Shown in pieces: positions 1 through 9,837 of a stretch of DNA of 64,000 bases. Made by a program: the position numbers and the translations under genes. The notes beneath the pieces were generated by a model. It had not been told where the DNA came from, ran no database searches, and saw only the letters and a list, made by a program, of their open reading frames with translations. The stretch is from Campylobacter concisus. Lineage in GTDB: Bacteria; Campylobacterota; Campylobacteria; Campylobacterales; Campylobacteraceae. Within the stretch, counting starts at the first letter, position 1. Every line of letters starts with the position of its first letter. The stretch covers positions 1,612,001 to 1,676,000 of the forward strand of contig NZ_CP049263.1 of NCBI RefSeq assembly GCF_003048615.2. Direction: 5' to 3'.

Positions 1-907
1 CACAGCTCACACGCTCCTCAAATTTATCAAGCATGAGCATATCTTGCACCTGCTCCAAAATGAGCGAGAAATGGCACTCTTGATAGTTTAGCGCGTAGCT
101 TTTTGAAAGGAGCTGCTCGACCTTGCTAAATTCATTTATCAGCATCTCAAGGCGCTCAAAAACGTTTATGAGCCTCATCTTTTGAGTGTCGTTTGCAACC
201 ATCTCAGAGACGATCCTACCCTTGCCTATAGGCGTCTTTAGCTCATGCATGATCGCACGTAAAAATAGCTGCCTTGAGCGAATTAACTCTCTGATCTTGC
301 AAACGGCGTTGTCAAATTCAACTGCGACCTGCCCGATCTCGTCTTGCTCGTTTTCATTTAACCTAGCAGTCATCGCCATCTCCATGTTTCCGCTGGCAAA
401 TTTTCTGATATCTTTGCTAAGTCTTCTAAGCGGCAAAAGGCTTCTAAGCACCGAAACATAAAGCGAGATAAGTAGAGCCGAGATGATCAAAAATGCCACC
501 CAAAGCGGATCATTTACGTGTCTTGCGTCGTTGCTCTCAAGTAGCAGCTGAAAAGATGGATTTTTGATAAGTAGATACAAATCGCCTTTGTAATTAACCG
601 ACTGCATCATGCCAAGAGGCGTGTGCTGCGTAAAAATGGCGTTTCCGCTTGTAGTAACAGAGGTGGCTAAATTTTTGTTGCCGACATATTCTAGGTTGAA
701 ATTTTTAAAGTAGTGCTCTAAATCTCTTGGGGGATTGCCACGCTCGTAAAGCGCCACAAGATAGTTCATAGCGCTTATTTGTTTGTCTTTTAGCTTCTCA
801 AGCGCACTTTCTTGCTGAATGTTTGCAAATGTCACAAAGAGCAAGCACATCAGCGAGAAAGCGATGGCAAAGATGATAGTTATCTTGGTGGTTATGGAGT
901 ATTTCAT
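1..907 (-). CDS. racS: RacS-like sensor histidine kinase (3' end beyond window)
   Basis: Membrane sensor kinase of a two-component system, partner of the regulator just upstream. About 302 codons are visible. An N-terminal transmembrane helix (about residues 8-28) and a second one near residue 160 enclose a periplasmic sensor region. A HAMP-like linker and the dimerisation/phosphoacceptor helix follow, with motif MHELKTPIGKG; its His, near residue 221, is the expected phosphorylation site. The ATP-binding domain lies outside the window. The start ATG overlaps the TGA of the regulator gene by four bases, so the two are translationally coupled. The order regulator-kinase opposite dnaJ matches racRS-dnaJ of C. 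jejuni, which is why I use the name. An ArsS-type kinase of the same family is the alternative. Confidence 0.85.
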   Translation of the reverse strand, partial: MKYSITTKITIIFAIAFSLMCLLFVTFANIQQESALEKLKDKQISAMNYLVALYERGNPPRDLEHYFKNFNLEYVGNKNLATSVTTSGNAIFTQHTPLGMMQSVNYKGDLYLLIKNPSFQLLLESNDARHVNDPLWVAFLIISALLISLYVSVLRSLLPLRRLSKDIRKFASGNMEMAMTARLNENEQDEIGQVAVEFDNAVCKIRELIRSRQLFLRAIMHELKTPIGKGRIVSEMVANDTQKMRLINVFERLEMLINEFSKVEQLLSKSYALNYQECHFSLILEQVQDMLMLDKFEERVSC

Positions 908-1575
908 CCGATAAGCTTATATCCTATGCCTCTAACTGAAAATATATGTTTTGGCGCTTTTGAGCTGTCGCCGATCTTTGTTCTAAGGCGTCCGATGATG
1001 ACATCTAGGCTCTTTGAGTCCTTATCTTTTAGGCTCTTGCAGTTATAAACTAGCTGCTCGCGAGATACTGAAAAGCTGTGCTGTTTGATGAGATAGGTTA
1101 AAATTTCATACTCAGCAGGTGTTAGAGCAAGGGCTTCATTATTAAAGTAAATTTCATGGCGCTTGTCGTCTATCCTAAATGCGCTATCAACGACCTCTTC
1201 TTGAACTTCGTTTGTCTTTTTATATCTTCTAATAAGACTTGTGATACGAGCATACATCTCTTTTGGATCGTATGGTTTTGGCAAATAATCATCCGCTCCA
1301 AGCTGAAGTCCAACGACCTTGTCGCTGATGTCACTGCGAGCCGAGCTTATGATGATAGGGATGTCGTATTTTTGGCGAATTTCTTTGCAAACCTCAAGAC
1401 CGTCAATGCCAGGTAATGTAAGGTCAAGTATGAGCAGGTCGTAGTTTTTTATCCCTGCGCTTAGCCCTAGATATGGGTCTTCAAAGTTAGTCACTTTTAT
1501 ATTAAAACTATCAAGATATTCAGATAAAATTTGTGCAAATTCTGGATCGTCTTCTATCATTAAAACGTTAATCAT
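904..1575 (-). CDS. racR: RacR-like OmpR-family response regulator
   Basis: Cytoplasmic transcription factor of 223 residues. The N-terminal receiver domain (about 1-115) shows the acidic pair EDD at 8-10, the phosphorylated Asp in LILDLTLPG, and the conserved Lys in LPKPYDP. The C-terminal winged-helix domain (about 130-223) ends in the usual RGIGYKL. RacR/RacS of C. jejuni is known for temperature-dependent growth and colonisation; that role is carried over here by family and by position next to dnaJ. An AAGGAT ribosome site precedes the ATG and a TATAAT-type -10 lies about 30 bases upstream. It is first in an operon with the kinase. Confidence 0.9.
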   Translation of the reverse strand: MINVLMIEDDPEFAQILSEYLDSFNIKVTNFEDPYLGLSAGIKNYDLLILDLTLPGIDGLEVCKEIRQKYDIPIIISSARSDISDKVVGLQLGADDYLPKPYDPKEMYARITSLIRRYKKTNEVQEEVVDSAFRIDDKRHEIYFNNEALALTPAEYEILTYLIKQHSFSVSREQLVYNCKSLKDKDSKSLDVIIGRLRTKIGDSSKAPKHIFSVRGIGYKLIG

Positions 1576-1606
1576 AAATCATCCTTTTCATTGAAAAATA
1601 GTAGAG

Positions 1607-1612
1607 ATTATA
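1607..1612 (-). promoter_or_regulatory. -10 element of the racRS operon
   Basis: On the minus strand this reads TATAAT preceded by CCG, about 32 bases before the racR ATG. No clear -35 is visible, which is normal for sigma-70 promoters in Campylobacter. The facing dnaJ gene has a weaker TAAAAT at 1656-1661 on the plus strand. Confidence 0.5.
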
Positions 1613-1698
1613 CGGCAAAAATGTAAATTCTTTTTTAAATTTAAACTTTTTTGGATAAAATCTCACATTTAAAATAAGCTTAATAAACAAGGAAAAAT

Positions 1699-2841
1699 GT
1701 GGAGTTTGATTATTACGAGATCCTTGAAATTTCAAGAAATGCAAGTGGCGACGAGATAAAAAAAGCCTTTAGAAAGCTCGCTTTAAAATACCACCCAGAC
1801 AGAAACGCTGGCGACAAAGAGGCTGAGCATAAATTTAAACAGATAAACGAAGCCTATCAGGTCTTAAGCGATGAGCAAAAGCGCTCAATCTACGACAGAT
1901 ACGGCAAAGAAGGGCTTGAGGGTAGATTTGGCAGTGGCGGTGGCTTTAGCGCTGATTTTGACCTTTCAGACATTTTTGACTCGTTTTTTGGAGGCGGTTT
2001 TGGCGGTGGCTCTAGACAGAGAAAAAGACGAAGCGAAAAATACTCAGCCGACCTTGAAATTCCTATAAATTTAGAGTTTAACGAAGCTGTTTTTGGCTGC
2101 GAAAAAGAGATCAAATTTGATCAAAAAGTGCCTTGCCCAACATGCAACGCAACAGGTAGCAAAGACGGCAAAAACAAAACTTGCCAGCACTGTGGGGGAA
2201 GCGGCAGGATCACACGTGGAAATGGCTTTATGAATATCGTTCAAGAGTGCCCATACTGCCACGGATCTGGCGAAGTGATAAGCGAGCCATGTCCTGACTG
2301 CAACGCAAAAGCCTATAAAGTCCAGCAACAAAGCGTCAAGATCACGATCCCAGAGGGCGTTGATAGTGGCATGAGGATGAGGGTCGCTGGCAAAGGAAAT
2401 ATCGGTGCAAACGGCGTTCAAGGCGATCTTTACGTCAGCATAAATGTAAAAGAGGACAAGCACTTCATCCGCCACAATGACGATGTTTATATAGAAATTC
2501 CAGTCTTTTTCACCCAGGCTGTTCTTGGTGAGAGTATAAAAATCCCAACACTTCGCGGTGAAGCCGAGCTAAAACTGCCAGTTGGCGCGAAAGATAAACA
2601 GCAATTTATCTTTGAAAATGAGGGCATCAAAGGCGTAAATTCACGCAAAAAAGGCAGACTTGTAGCTCAAATTTCTATCCAAACACCTGATAAACTAAGC
2701 GACGAGCAAAAAGAGCTTTTAAATAAGCTTCAAGCTAGCTTTGGCATAGTTTCAGGCAAGTCAAGCACCGATGAGAGCGTCTTTGATAAGATAAAAAGCT
2801 GGTTTAAAGGCGACGAGCCAAAAGGCAAAAAGAAAAAATAA
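1699..2841 (+). CDS. dnaJ: Chaperone protein DnaJ (Hsp40)
   Basis: Cytoplasmic co-chaperone that delivers unfolded protein to DnaK and stimulates its ATPase. The 380 residues show the full type I layout: J domain (1-70) with HPD at 32-34, a Gly/Phe-rich linker (about 75-108), a zinc-binding region with four CxxC pairs (C146/C149, C162/C165, C184/C187, C198/C201), and the C-terminal substrate-binding barrels. The fourth motif reads CPDCNAKA, lacking the usual GxG, and the first is CPTCNATG; both are mild departures from CxxCxGxG. The start is GTG at 1699, placed after AAGGAAAA; the ATG two bases earlier is out of frame. It diverges from racRS, as in C. jejuni. Confidence 0.96.
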   Translation: MEFDYYEILEISRNASGDEIKKAFRKLALKYHPDRNAGDKEAEHKFKQINEAYQVLSDEQKRSIYDRYGKEGLEGRFGSGGGFSADFDLSDIFDSFFGGGFGGGSRQRKRRSEKYSADLEIPINLEFNEAVFGCEKEIKFDQKVPCPTCNATGSKDGKNKTCQHCGGSGRITRGNGFMNIVQECPYCHGSGEVISEPCPDCNAKAYKVQQQSVKITIPEGVDSGMRMRVAGKGNIGANGVQGDLYVSINVKEDKHFIRHNDDVYIEIPVFFTQAVLGESIKIPTLRGEAELKLPVGAKDKQQFIFENEGIKGVNSRKKGRLVAQISIQTPDKLSDEQKELLNKLQASFGIVSGKSSTDESVFDKIKSWFKGDEPKGKKKK

Positions 2842-2846
2842 ATTTA

Positions 2847-2878
2847 AATTTGTGACGTGAAATTTGGCGTCACAAATT
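2847..2878 (+). terminator. Hairpin after dnaJ
   Basis: Perfect 11-bp inverted repeat, AATTTGTGACG / CGTCACAAATT, with a 10-base loop, starting five bases after the dnaJ stop and followed by an A/T-rich run. The rest of 2879-3077 is AT-rich with loose AAATTT-type inverted repeats and no gene. Confidence 0.75.
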
Positions 2879-3077
2879 CTTTAAAATAAATTTTATATAT
2901 CCTAATTTTACAAGCAAATTTCACACAAATTTTAAAATTTCATGAGCGAGTAATTTTGGCTCTAAAATTTGAACTAAGCGGTAAGCGAAGCCAAATTTTA
3001 GTAGTCAATTTTTGCGAGTAAGTGAGGTTTTAAAATTTGCAAATGGTAGTGAAATTTACTTCTAAGGCAGGCAAATT

Positions 3078-3932
3078 CTACCAGCTGCCGCTAGCTCCGC
3101 CTCCGCCAAAACCACCGCCTCCGCCACTAAAGCCGCTTCCTCTGCCACTTGAGCGACCGCCACAATTTGAGCCTGAATTATCGCGTCTAAAGCCCATTGG
3201 CAAAGAGCCACCTTGGCTATTTCTCTTAAAAACGTCTTTTAAAATAAAGAAAAATACCGCAAATATAAAGGCAAAGGCGCCAAAGATGATAAGGTAGTTT
3301 TGCACGCCAAATCCCTGCTCAAGTGCGATTGATACAAGTCCAGCAAAGCACGTGCTAAAGCCAGTTCTAACAAAAAATTTGCCAAAGATCACAGAGGCAA
3401 AGCATGAGAGTATGCCAGCGATAAATGCGATCACGCCAAAAGGTATATTACCTAGGCTAAATTTACTCCTAAATTCCTCGCCGCTAGCTGCTTTTATGAT
3501 CGCCAAAACGCCCTCTTTCACGCCTTCGCTAATCTTGCCATTTTTAAACTCAGGTATCATCACGCCATTTATGATCTGGCTTGAGATGGCATCGGTTAGC
3601 ACCCCTTCAAGACCATATCCGACCTCGATGCGGACCTTTTTCTCATTTGGAGCGACCACCAAAAGCACGCCGTTGTTATCTTCTTTTTGACCTAATTTGT
3701 AGCCTCTAGCTATCTCAAGAGACAGCTCTTCGATGCTCCTGTTTTCAAGCGAATTTAAAGTCACTATGGCGATTTGCGTGGTGCTGTTTTGCTCGAAATT
3801 TTGCACTAAATTTAGAAGCTCATCTCTTTCGTTTTGTGAAAAGATATGAGCCTCATCGTTGATCTGCTCATTGAAATTTAGAGCAAAACAAAAGCAAAAT
3901 GCAAAGAGCAAAAGAGCAAGAGCTTTTTTCAT
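3078..3932 (-). CDS. TPM-domain (YgcG-like) secreted/membrane protein
   Basis: Protein of about 284 residues with a signal peptide (KKALALLLFAFCFCFA), a TPM domain (about residues 20-150) of the YgcG/Psb32 type, hydrophobic segments between about 165 and 235, and a glycine-rich tail ending GGGGASGSW. TPM domains occur in envelope proteins with roles in photosystem repair or phosphatase activity in other organisms; the role here is unknown. It overlaps the lemA-like stop by one base (ATG at 3932), with an in-frame GTG at 3935 as an alternative start. LemA and TPM proteins are commonly paired, which supports joint function at the envelope. Confidence 0.85.
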   Translation of the reverse strand: MKKALALLLFAFCFCFALNFNEQINDEAHIFSQNERDELLNLVQNFEQNSTTQIAIVTLNSLENRSIEELSLEIARGYKLGQKEDNNGVLLVVAPNEKKVRIEVGYGLEGVLTDAISSQIINGVMIPEFKNGKISEGVKEGVLAIIKAASGEEFRSKFSLGNIPFGVIAFIAGILSCFASVIFGKFFVRTGFSTCFAGLVSIALEQGFGVQNYLIIFGAFAFIFAVFFFILKDVFKRNSQGGSLPMGFRRDNSGSNCGGRSSGRGSGFSGGGGGFGGGGASGSW

Positions 3933-4525
3933 CACTTCTCAAACGAAACTTTTGGATTTTTCATATCTTCGCTGCTAACTTCGATGCCTTGCTTTGGCTT
4001 CATCTCTGGATGAAAGATGCTAGCTATAAATTTACCAGGAAAGCTTCTAAGAGCCACGTTGTACTCTTTTACAGCCTCGATGTAGTCGCGTCTTGCTACG
4101 CTTATGCGGTTTTCTGTGCCCTCAAGCTGGCTTTGGAGTGAGAGGAAATTTTGATTTGCTTTTAGCTCTGGATAGCTCTCGCTAACTGCCATTAGCCTGC
4201 CAAGTGCGGAGCCTAGCTGACCTTGAGCTGCCATAAATTCTTTAACCTTTGCCTCGTCGCTAAGACTGCTTGCATCGATGCTTACTTGCATGCTCTTGCT
4301 TCTTGCGTTTGCCACGTCTTCAAAGACCTTTTGCTCGTGGGCTGCGTAGCCTTTTACAGTTTCAACTAAATTCGGCACGAGATCGGCTCTTCTTTTGTAT
4401 TGATTTAGCACCTGAGACCACTTCTCGTTGGTATTTTCATCAAGCACGACAAATGAATTTGCGTATTTGAAAGCGCCAAAAACAAGTGCTGCGATGACCA
4501 CAACTATGGCTATTAAATTTTTCAT
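3932..4525 (-). CDS. LemA family protein
   Basis: Protein of 197 residues with one N-terminal transmembrane helix (KNLIAIVVVIAALVF) followed by a long helical domain. The stretch WSQVLNQYKRRADLVPNLV is the typical LemA signature. I placed the start at the ATG at 4525 because AAAGGAG lies just before it; a longer reading from 4621 has no ribosome site and would put charged residues before the membrane helix. It is first in a two-gene operon with the TPM protein. The biochemical role of LemA proteins is not settled. Confidence 0.9.
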   Translation of the reverse strand: MKNLIAIVVVIAALVFGAFKYANSFVVLDENTNEKWSQVLNQYKRRADLVPNLVETVKGYAAHEQKVFEDVANARSKSMQVSIDASSLSDEAKVKEFMAAQGQLGSALGRLMAVSESYPELKANQNFLSLQSQLEGTENRISVARRDYIEAVKEYNVALRSFPGKFIASIFHPEMKPKQGIEVSSEDMKNPKVSFEK

Positions 4526-4634
4526 ATTTTCTCCTTTAAAAGGGGTGATATTAGTAAAATAAGGCTTAAAAAATGATGTAAATTTGAAGTTAGGTAAGTG
4601 AAGTGAGTGCTTAAAGTGCACTCACTTTTGGGGA

Positions 4635-7600
4635 TTATAGGTCAGTTTGGACTTTATCGTCTATTTGTATATGGATAGTGTGTCCGCTTACTTGATCGAC
4701 ACTTGAGTAGCCCTTAAAGCCATCAGCATCGTAGTTAGAGTCAGCAGTCCATTTGTGATCTAGATCAACTTTTGTAGTTGAGTTACCATGCTCATCAACA
4801 GCGCCTTTTATCTTAAGAACAGTATCTAGATTATCAGTGATATCAAAGATTGCTTTTGCATTAAATTTGATCTCAGTGTTGCCTTGAAGTTGGATATTTT
4901 CAAAGCTTTCAACTTTAGCATCAAGACCAGCCACATGACTAAAATCAACCGTTTGTCCATCAACTATTAAAGTATCATTATCGCTATCGCCACCTTTCAT
5001 AGTTGTGTGTTCATTGTATTCAGCTATAACTGCTTTAGGCAATATAGAAAGTGTCTCAGTTGGAAGTTTAGTTTCTAAGCCATCATGAGTTTTATAGGTA
5101 GCATCAACTTTTAGATCATATTTTGATATTGGATTGATGTCAAGCACCTGTTCAAATGCACCTTCTTTAATATCATCGGCTGTTAGTATATGATTTGCTG
5201 GTTTTGTTTGAGTGTGATTGTCTGGATCAGTATATTTGATCTCAACTGTATCGCCAGCTCTTGCATCTTCATTGAGATAGACTTTTATAGGAGTCTTATC
5301 TTCATTTTGAGAATTCTCATAAGTTTGCAACGCACCATCTCTGCTTGCATCTTCTGTAAATTGAATACCTCTTACAACATCTATCTCAGCATGTGCTTTA
5401 TCCTCTGTGCTTACACTTTTATCAAATGAATCAGTTAAAGTTACTTTTGCCACTGTATCTTGACCAACCGCAATAGCTGCATCAAGCACAAGAGGATCAT
5501 TTGCAGAGACATGGATATAAGTAGTAGTAGAGCCTACTTCTTCTTTTAATGTTATGTTGCCATTGACATCTTTACTATCAACTTCATAATGTTTAATTAC
5601 TTTAGAGTTATCAGGATTTGTTACCTCAACATCTATCTTATCACCTTTTATCACATTTCCAGGAAGAGAAACTTTTACTTTTGAAGTATTGCTATCTGAC
5701 TCATCTCTTGTGATAATGCCATTATCATTTGCATCAGCAGCTATGCTTATGTTTAGTCCTGCTTCGCTTAATGGAGCAAGTTGTGCTTTAGCCTCAGGAG
5801 AAGTTGCAGACATATCGCCAGAAGCATTTGTTATGGTTGCAGTTGCACTAGTCTCTTTGCCTGGGAGCATTTTAACATCACCAATTTCGATAGTATTGTT
5901 GCGTAAAGGATGAGGAACGCCATCTGCATCTACTAGTGATATATCGCCATTAGGAGCTTTTGAAACAGTATAGTTTACAGGTCTAGTTGCTGTAGTGCCA
6001 TCAGTTTTTGGTTCAGTTATTAGCACCTCTACCTTATCGCCAGTTATAACATTATATGGCACTTGAACGCTTATAGTTGTTACTTTAACGCCATCAACAG
6101 ATACAGACTCATCTCTATCTATCTTGCCATCTCTACTTGCATCATCTTCTTTAAATTCAACCTTTAAATTTGTAGCATCAAATGTTTTTAGTTTAGCTTC
6201 AGCTGTTTTTGTTTCTCCATTTATGGTAGCTTCTACTTTAGCTGGATGATCTTTGTCTATATGAACATCAGGAATTTTTAGCTTATTGCCAGGTGTAGAT
6301 ACGATATTACCACCTGCATCTTTTATAACAACGTTAGTACCATCATTTGAAACAACTGTATAAGATTTAGGAGTTCCTCCATCTACATTAACAGTTATAG
6401 TATCACCTACATTTACGCTTGTTGGTATCTGAAGCGTAGCTGAAGTTGTATTTAGTTGTCCATCTTTCATAGCTTCTTCTCTATCTAGCCAACCATTTCT
6501 ATCTTTATCTTCATCGATAAGTAGTCTAAATCTTGTTCCAGTTCCAGCACCAGTGTCAAGTATGATATCACTCTTTGTTTCTACTTTATCAGCACCAGTA
6601 CTATCAGTTACTTTAGCAGTGATGATAGTCTCTTCGCCATTTTGTAAATTTGTTAGAGGATATTTAACTGCATTGCCATTTACTATTAGAGGAGCGCCTC
6701 CATTATCATTTGTAACAGTAACAACGCCATTATTTTTGTTTATCGTATAAATTTCCTCAGGTGCACTATTATTACCTGTTTTACTGTTTATTATGAGCTT
6801 ATCACCATCAACAAAATTTGAAGGTAGTTTAATGGTTGTCATCGTAGTGGTTCCAGTTGCTTCTGCATTACCCAAGATACCATCACCATCATCTGCATCA
6901 AAAGTTATCTTCATATCATCGTGAAGTTTTTCAAGAGTGTTGTGATTTTGTGCTTCAGCTTTTTTACCACCGCTTGCATCAGTAGTCTCTGCAGTTACGT
7001 TGATAGGCTTACCAGCTTCTATATGAACACCTTCGATCTTAAACTCATTTTTATCATTTACGGTTATAGAAGTATGAGTAGAAGTATCTTCTAGTGTGAT
7101 CTTACCATGATCATCCCTACCTGTAACCTTATAAGTTTTAGGTGAAGCACCATCTATTGTTACATTTACTATATCACCTTTTATAACGTTATTTGGTACT
7201 TTTACTGCGATTGTAGTTTCGTCTAGCTTATTATCTCCGTCTTTACTCTCAGCTCTTGTTAGAGATACATTGCCATCACCATCTTCTACAAATCTTACAG
7301 CCATATCGTTTATACCAGCAATCGTAACACTACTTGAGCCTTTAGCATGTTGGATGCTACCGTCACTATCTACTATCTCAGCTGTTACTTTAGTTTCTTC
7401 GCCAGTTGCTGTTTTGATACCAGAAATTTTGAAACTTCTACCATCTGTTTCTGTATTTATTTCATTACCAGCACTATCTTTTACAAAAAACTTACCATTC
7501 GCGTCTCTTCCAACAGTATATTCTTTTGTTTTAGGAGTCTCATTTGGCTCATTTATGGTTACAGTTAATTTATCTCCACTTACTGCATTTTTAGGAAGTT

Positions 7601-9788
7601 TGATAGTAACTGTTGTGCTATTAAGGTCATGGTCGCTGATAGCCTGCTCTCTAGTCATAGTCTTGGCTCCATGAGCTTCTTCAAAGATAACTTCAGGTGC
7701 TTTTACATACTCTAAGCTAGCTGAAGCCTCAGCAGGACCTATAGGAGTGTTTCTATTTGGGTTTATGTGAGTAATGCTAGCTGTTATAGTTGTGTCTTCT
7801 CCATGTCTTACGCTAAATCCTTCAACATTAATAGCCCATTGATTAAGCTCCTCTTTTAAAGGAGCGTACTCAACATCGCCAGAATTAGTATGTTCTACTA
7901 CTTTAGTTATAACACCTTTTTCATTTACATGTATAGTAAAGTCTCTAGTAGTATTTTCAAATTCTGTTTTACCATTAGAATCTTTTAAAAACGCTTTTTT
8001 TTCAGGGTCGCTAGGATCTAACTTAGGGGTTTTTATAGAAAGTGTAAGTGTATCACCATCATCAACTCTATTTGGCAATGTGATCTTTGCAGTTGTGTGA
8101 TTTACTTCTTCATCACCCAAATCTTTGTTTACACCATTAAAATTCTTATCAATCTTAGTAACACTCTCTTGCCTTGAAATTTCATGAAGAGTTTTTTGCT
8201 CAGATAGTGTTATGGCCAATCCAGTATCAAGTGGATATACATTGTCTGTATCTGACTCCGCACTTTTTTGAGTACCATCAGCAGCTACTACGTGAACGCT
8301 TGCAAATGTTCTTACACCAGGAAATATTTCAAGTGGTACACCAGTTACTTTATGATCTCTAACCATTTCTGGGGTTAGTTCTAGTGTGATTGTTTTTTCA
8401 TGAGGAACTGATGGATTGGTATTATTATAATTTAACGGATCAGTATAGGTTATGACGATCTTATCGCCAACTACTACATCTTTTGGAAGTGTTATATCCA
8501 CTGGAGTGCTTCTGTAATTACCATCTCGTCCATTTTCAAGATCGCTTAATCCAGTATCATTGTCACGATCTTCAGTAAATACTAAAGTCGGTCTTACATC
8601 TGGAGTAACATTATCGGTTGCTATATCGCTCTTCCAAATGTTAGAATTTGTACTATCAGTAACATAAGCATCTACTTTTGAAATTTTACCCTCAGCAACT
8701 GGCATATCAGAGATGATTTTAGTAAAAGTATTATTTACTATATCAGTAGCATTGATGGTTATAGGTGGTAAAGGCGTTACTGTGCCATCTGGTTTTGTTA
8801 GAGTAATGTGAAGAATGTCACCAGGTATAACATCTGTTGCAGTTATAGTTACTGGTGACTCATTTTGTTTACCATCATTTTTATTTTCTGTATATGTTAA
8901 AAATCCATCGTCATTTCTATCTTCTGTAAATTCAACACTTACACTAGATCTATTTGGAGTTACACTATCCTCACTACTACCACTAACGTGTCCTTGGAAA
9001 TTTGTAATAGTAGCATCTACTGTTGAAACTTTGCCTGGTTTTATAGGTGCGTCAAGCGGATAGCCACTACTTATGATAGCTGGTGTTATAACTACGTTTG
9101 TTACAGTTTTATTGCCATCCGGGTCAGTTATAGTGACATTTAGCACATCGCCAGCTCTTACTGTACCGTCATTTGGCACTGTGATAAGAACTTTAGATGT
9201 ATTTATATCTGTATCATTTCCATGCTCAACTCTACTTAAGGTGCCGTCGTTGTTAGTATCATTTACAAAAGTTACAAGCGGTGCACCTGGGATTATAGTA
9301 TCGTCGCCATCATTGCCATCTCTGTAACCACCTACTGGGTTATCATATGAAGCAAAAGCTCTGTTTGTATCAGTTAAATTTCTATAAGTTTCATTGATGT
9401 TTGAATAGTGTCCACCTTCAGCAAACTGAGCATCACTTAGGCTAACACCATCTCCACCACCAGCAGCTGCAGCATTTCCACCAGCAGCAGTCTCTTCAAG
9501 TTTTGTTAGATCTCCGCCATTTAAAATAGCATTTTGTAATGCACTTATATCAGCTAAGCCGTCACTTCCTATTGTGCTTTGATTTAATGCTAGAGTATCA
9601 TCGCCTAATATCGTGATCTCTTTACCATTGTTTGCAACGATAGTTACCTTGTCAGCTGCGTCACTCGTCTTAACGCTTTCGCCCATATAAACGATGTCGC
9701 CAACTTTTAGCTCTCTAGCATTTCCATTTTGATCAACAGCAACTGCCTTGCCTGTTAGTGATTTTACTACTCCGGCTTCCTTTGCCAT
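4635..9788 (-). CDS. Giant LapA/BapA-type adhesin with retention module and EF-hand-like Ig repeats (1717 aa)
   Basis: Predicted type I-secreted surface protein. Residues 1-100 form a retention module (GVVKSLTGKAVAVD, LKVGDIVYMGE, VTIVANNGKEI) ending in the TAAGG site at residues 100-104, the kind of dialanine site cut by LapG-type periplasmic proteases in LapA adhesins. From about residue 170 to 1570 I count 11 diverged Ig-like repeats of about 125 residues. Most begin with a 12-residue loop of EF-hand form (for example DTNNDGTLSRVE at 177-188, DKDRNGWLDREE), then IxLPxxVxxGDxhxVxh. The C terminus (about the last 140 residues) matches that of the next adhesin and probably holds the secretion signal. 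No vWA domain and no full RTX array are seen. ATG is preceded by AAGGAG. The transporter genes are not in the window. Confidence 0.88.
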   Translation of the reverse strand: MAKEAGVVKSLTGKAVAVDQNGNARELKVGDIVYMGESVKTSDAADKVTIVANNGKEITILGDDTLALNQSTIGSDGLADISALQNAILNGGDLTKLEETAAGGNAAAAGGGDGVSLSDAQFAEGGHYSNINETYRNLTDTNRAFASYDNPVGGYRDGNDGDDTIIPGAPLVTFVNDTNNDGTLSRVEHGNDTDINTSKVLITVPNDGTVRAGDVLNVTITDPDGNKTVTNVVITPAIISSGYPLDAPIKPGKVSTVDATITNFQGHVSGSSEDSVTPNRSSVSVEFTEDRNDDGFLTYTENKNDGKQNESPVTITATDVIPGDILHITLTKPDGTVTPLPPITINATDIVNNTFTKIISDMPVAEGKISKVDAYVTDSTNSNIWKSDIATDNVTPDVRPTLVFTEDRDNDTGLSDLENGRDGNYRSTPVDITLPKDVVVGDKIVITYTDPLNYNNTNPSVPHEKTITLELTPEMVRDHKVTGVPLEIFPGVRTFASVHVVAADGTQKSAESDTDNVYPLDTGLAITLSEQKTLHEISRQESVTKIDKNFNGVNKDLGDEEVNHTTAKITLPNRVDDGDTLTLSIKTPKLDPSDPEKKAFLKDSNGKTEFENTTRDFTIHVNEKGVITKVVEHTNSGDVEYAPLKEELNQWAINVEGFSVRHGEDTTITASITHINPNRNTPIGPAEASASLEYVKAPEVIFEEAHGAKTMTREQAISDHDLNSTTVTIKLPKNAVSGDKLTVTINEPNETPKTKEYTVGRDANGKFFVKDSAGNEINTETDGRSFKISGIKTATGEETKVTAEIVDSDGSIQHAKGSSSVTIAGINDMAVRFVEDGDGNVSLTRAESKDGDNKLDETTIAVKVPNNVIKGDIVNVTIDGASPKTYKVTGRDDHGKITLEDTSTHTSITVNDKNEFKIEGVHIEAGKPINVTAETTDASGGKKAEAQNHNTLEKLHDDMKITFDADDGDGILGNAEATGTTTMTTIKLPSNFVDGDKLIINSKTGNNSAPEEIYTINKNNGVVTVTNDNGGAPLIVNGNAVKYPLTNLQNGEETIITAKVTDSTGADKVETKSDIILDTGAGTGTRFRLLIDEDKDRNGWLDREEAMKDGQLNTTSATLQIPTSVNVGDTITVNVDGGTPKSYTVVSNDGTNVVIKDAGGNIVSTPGNKLKIPDVHIDKDHPAKVEATINGETKTAEAKLKTFDATNLKVEFKEDDASRDGKIDRDESVSVDGVKVTTISVQVPYNVITGDKVEVLITEPKTDGTTATRPVNYTVSKAPNGDISLVDADGVPHPLRNNTIEIGDVKMLPGKETSATATITNASGDMSATSPEAKAQLAPLSEAGLNISIAADANDNGIITRDESDSNTSKVKVSLPGNVIKGDKIDVEVTNPDNSKVIKHYEVDSKDVNGNITLKEEVGSTTTYIHVSANDPLVLDAAIAVGQDTVAKVTLTDSFDKSVSTEDKAHAEIDVVRGIQFTEDASRDGALQTYENSQNEDKTPIKVYLNEDARAGDTVEIKYTDPDNHTQTKPANHILTADDIKEGAFEQVLDINPISKYDLKVDATYKTHDGLETKLPTETLSILPKAVIAEYNEHTTMKGGDSDNDTLIVDGQTVDFSHVAGLDAKVESFENIQLQGNTEIKFNAKAIFDITDNLDTVLKIKGAVDEHGNSTTKVDLDHKWTADSNYDADGFKGYSSVDQVSGHTIHIQIDDKVQTDL
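9477..9491 (-). other. TAAGG putative LapG-type cleavage site of the 1717-aa adhesin
   Basis: Encodes T-A-A-G-G at residues 100-104, directly after the retention module and before a Gly/Ala-rich linker. In the Pseudomonas LapA system the protease LapG cuts between the two alanines of such a site. Whether a LapG/LapD pair exists in this organism cannot be seen here. Confidence 0.55.
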
Positions 9789-9831
9789 AAAAACTCCTTA
9801 TCTTATTTTTATTTACTAAATATTACGCATG

Positions 9832-9837
9832 ATTATA
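9832..9837 (-). promoter_or_regulatory. -10 element upstream of the 1717-aa adhesin
   Basis: Minus-strand TATAAT about 45 bases before the ATG, with an AAGGAG ribosome site between. No convincing -35 is seen. Confidence 0.45.

Noticed and set aside
2071-2475. Minus-strand reading frame inside dnaJ (134 codons)
   Set aside because: Antisense to dnaJ zinc-finger and C-terminal regions; no family features.
4526-4621. Longer N terminus for the LemA protein
   Set aside because: The extension has no ribosome site and would put a charged stretch before the membrane helix; AAAGGAG directly precedes the ATG at 4525.
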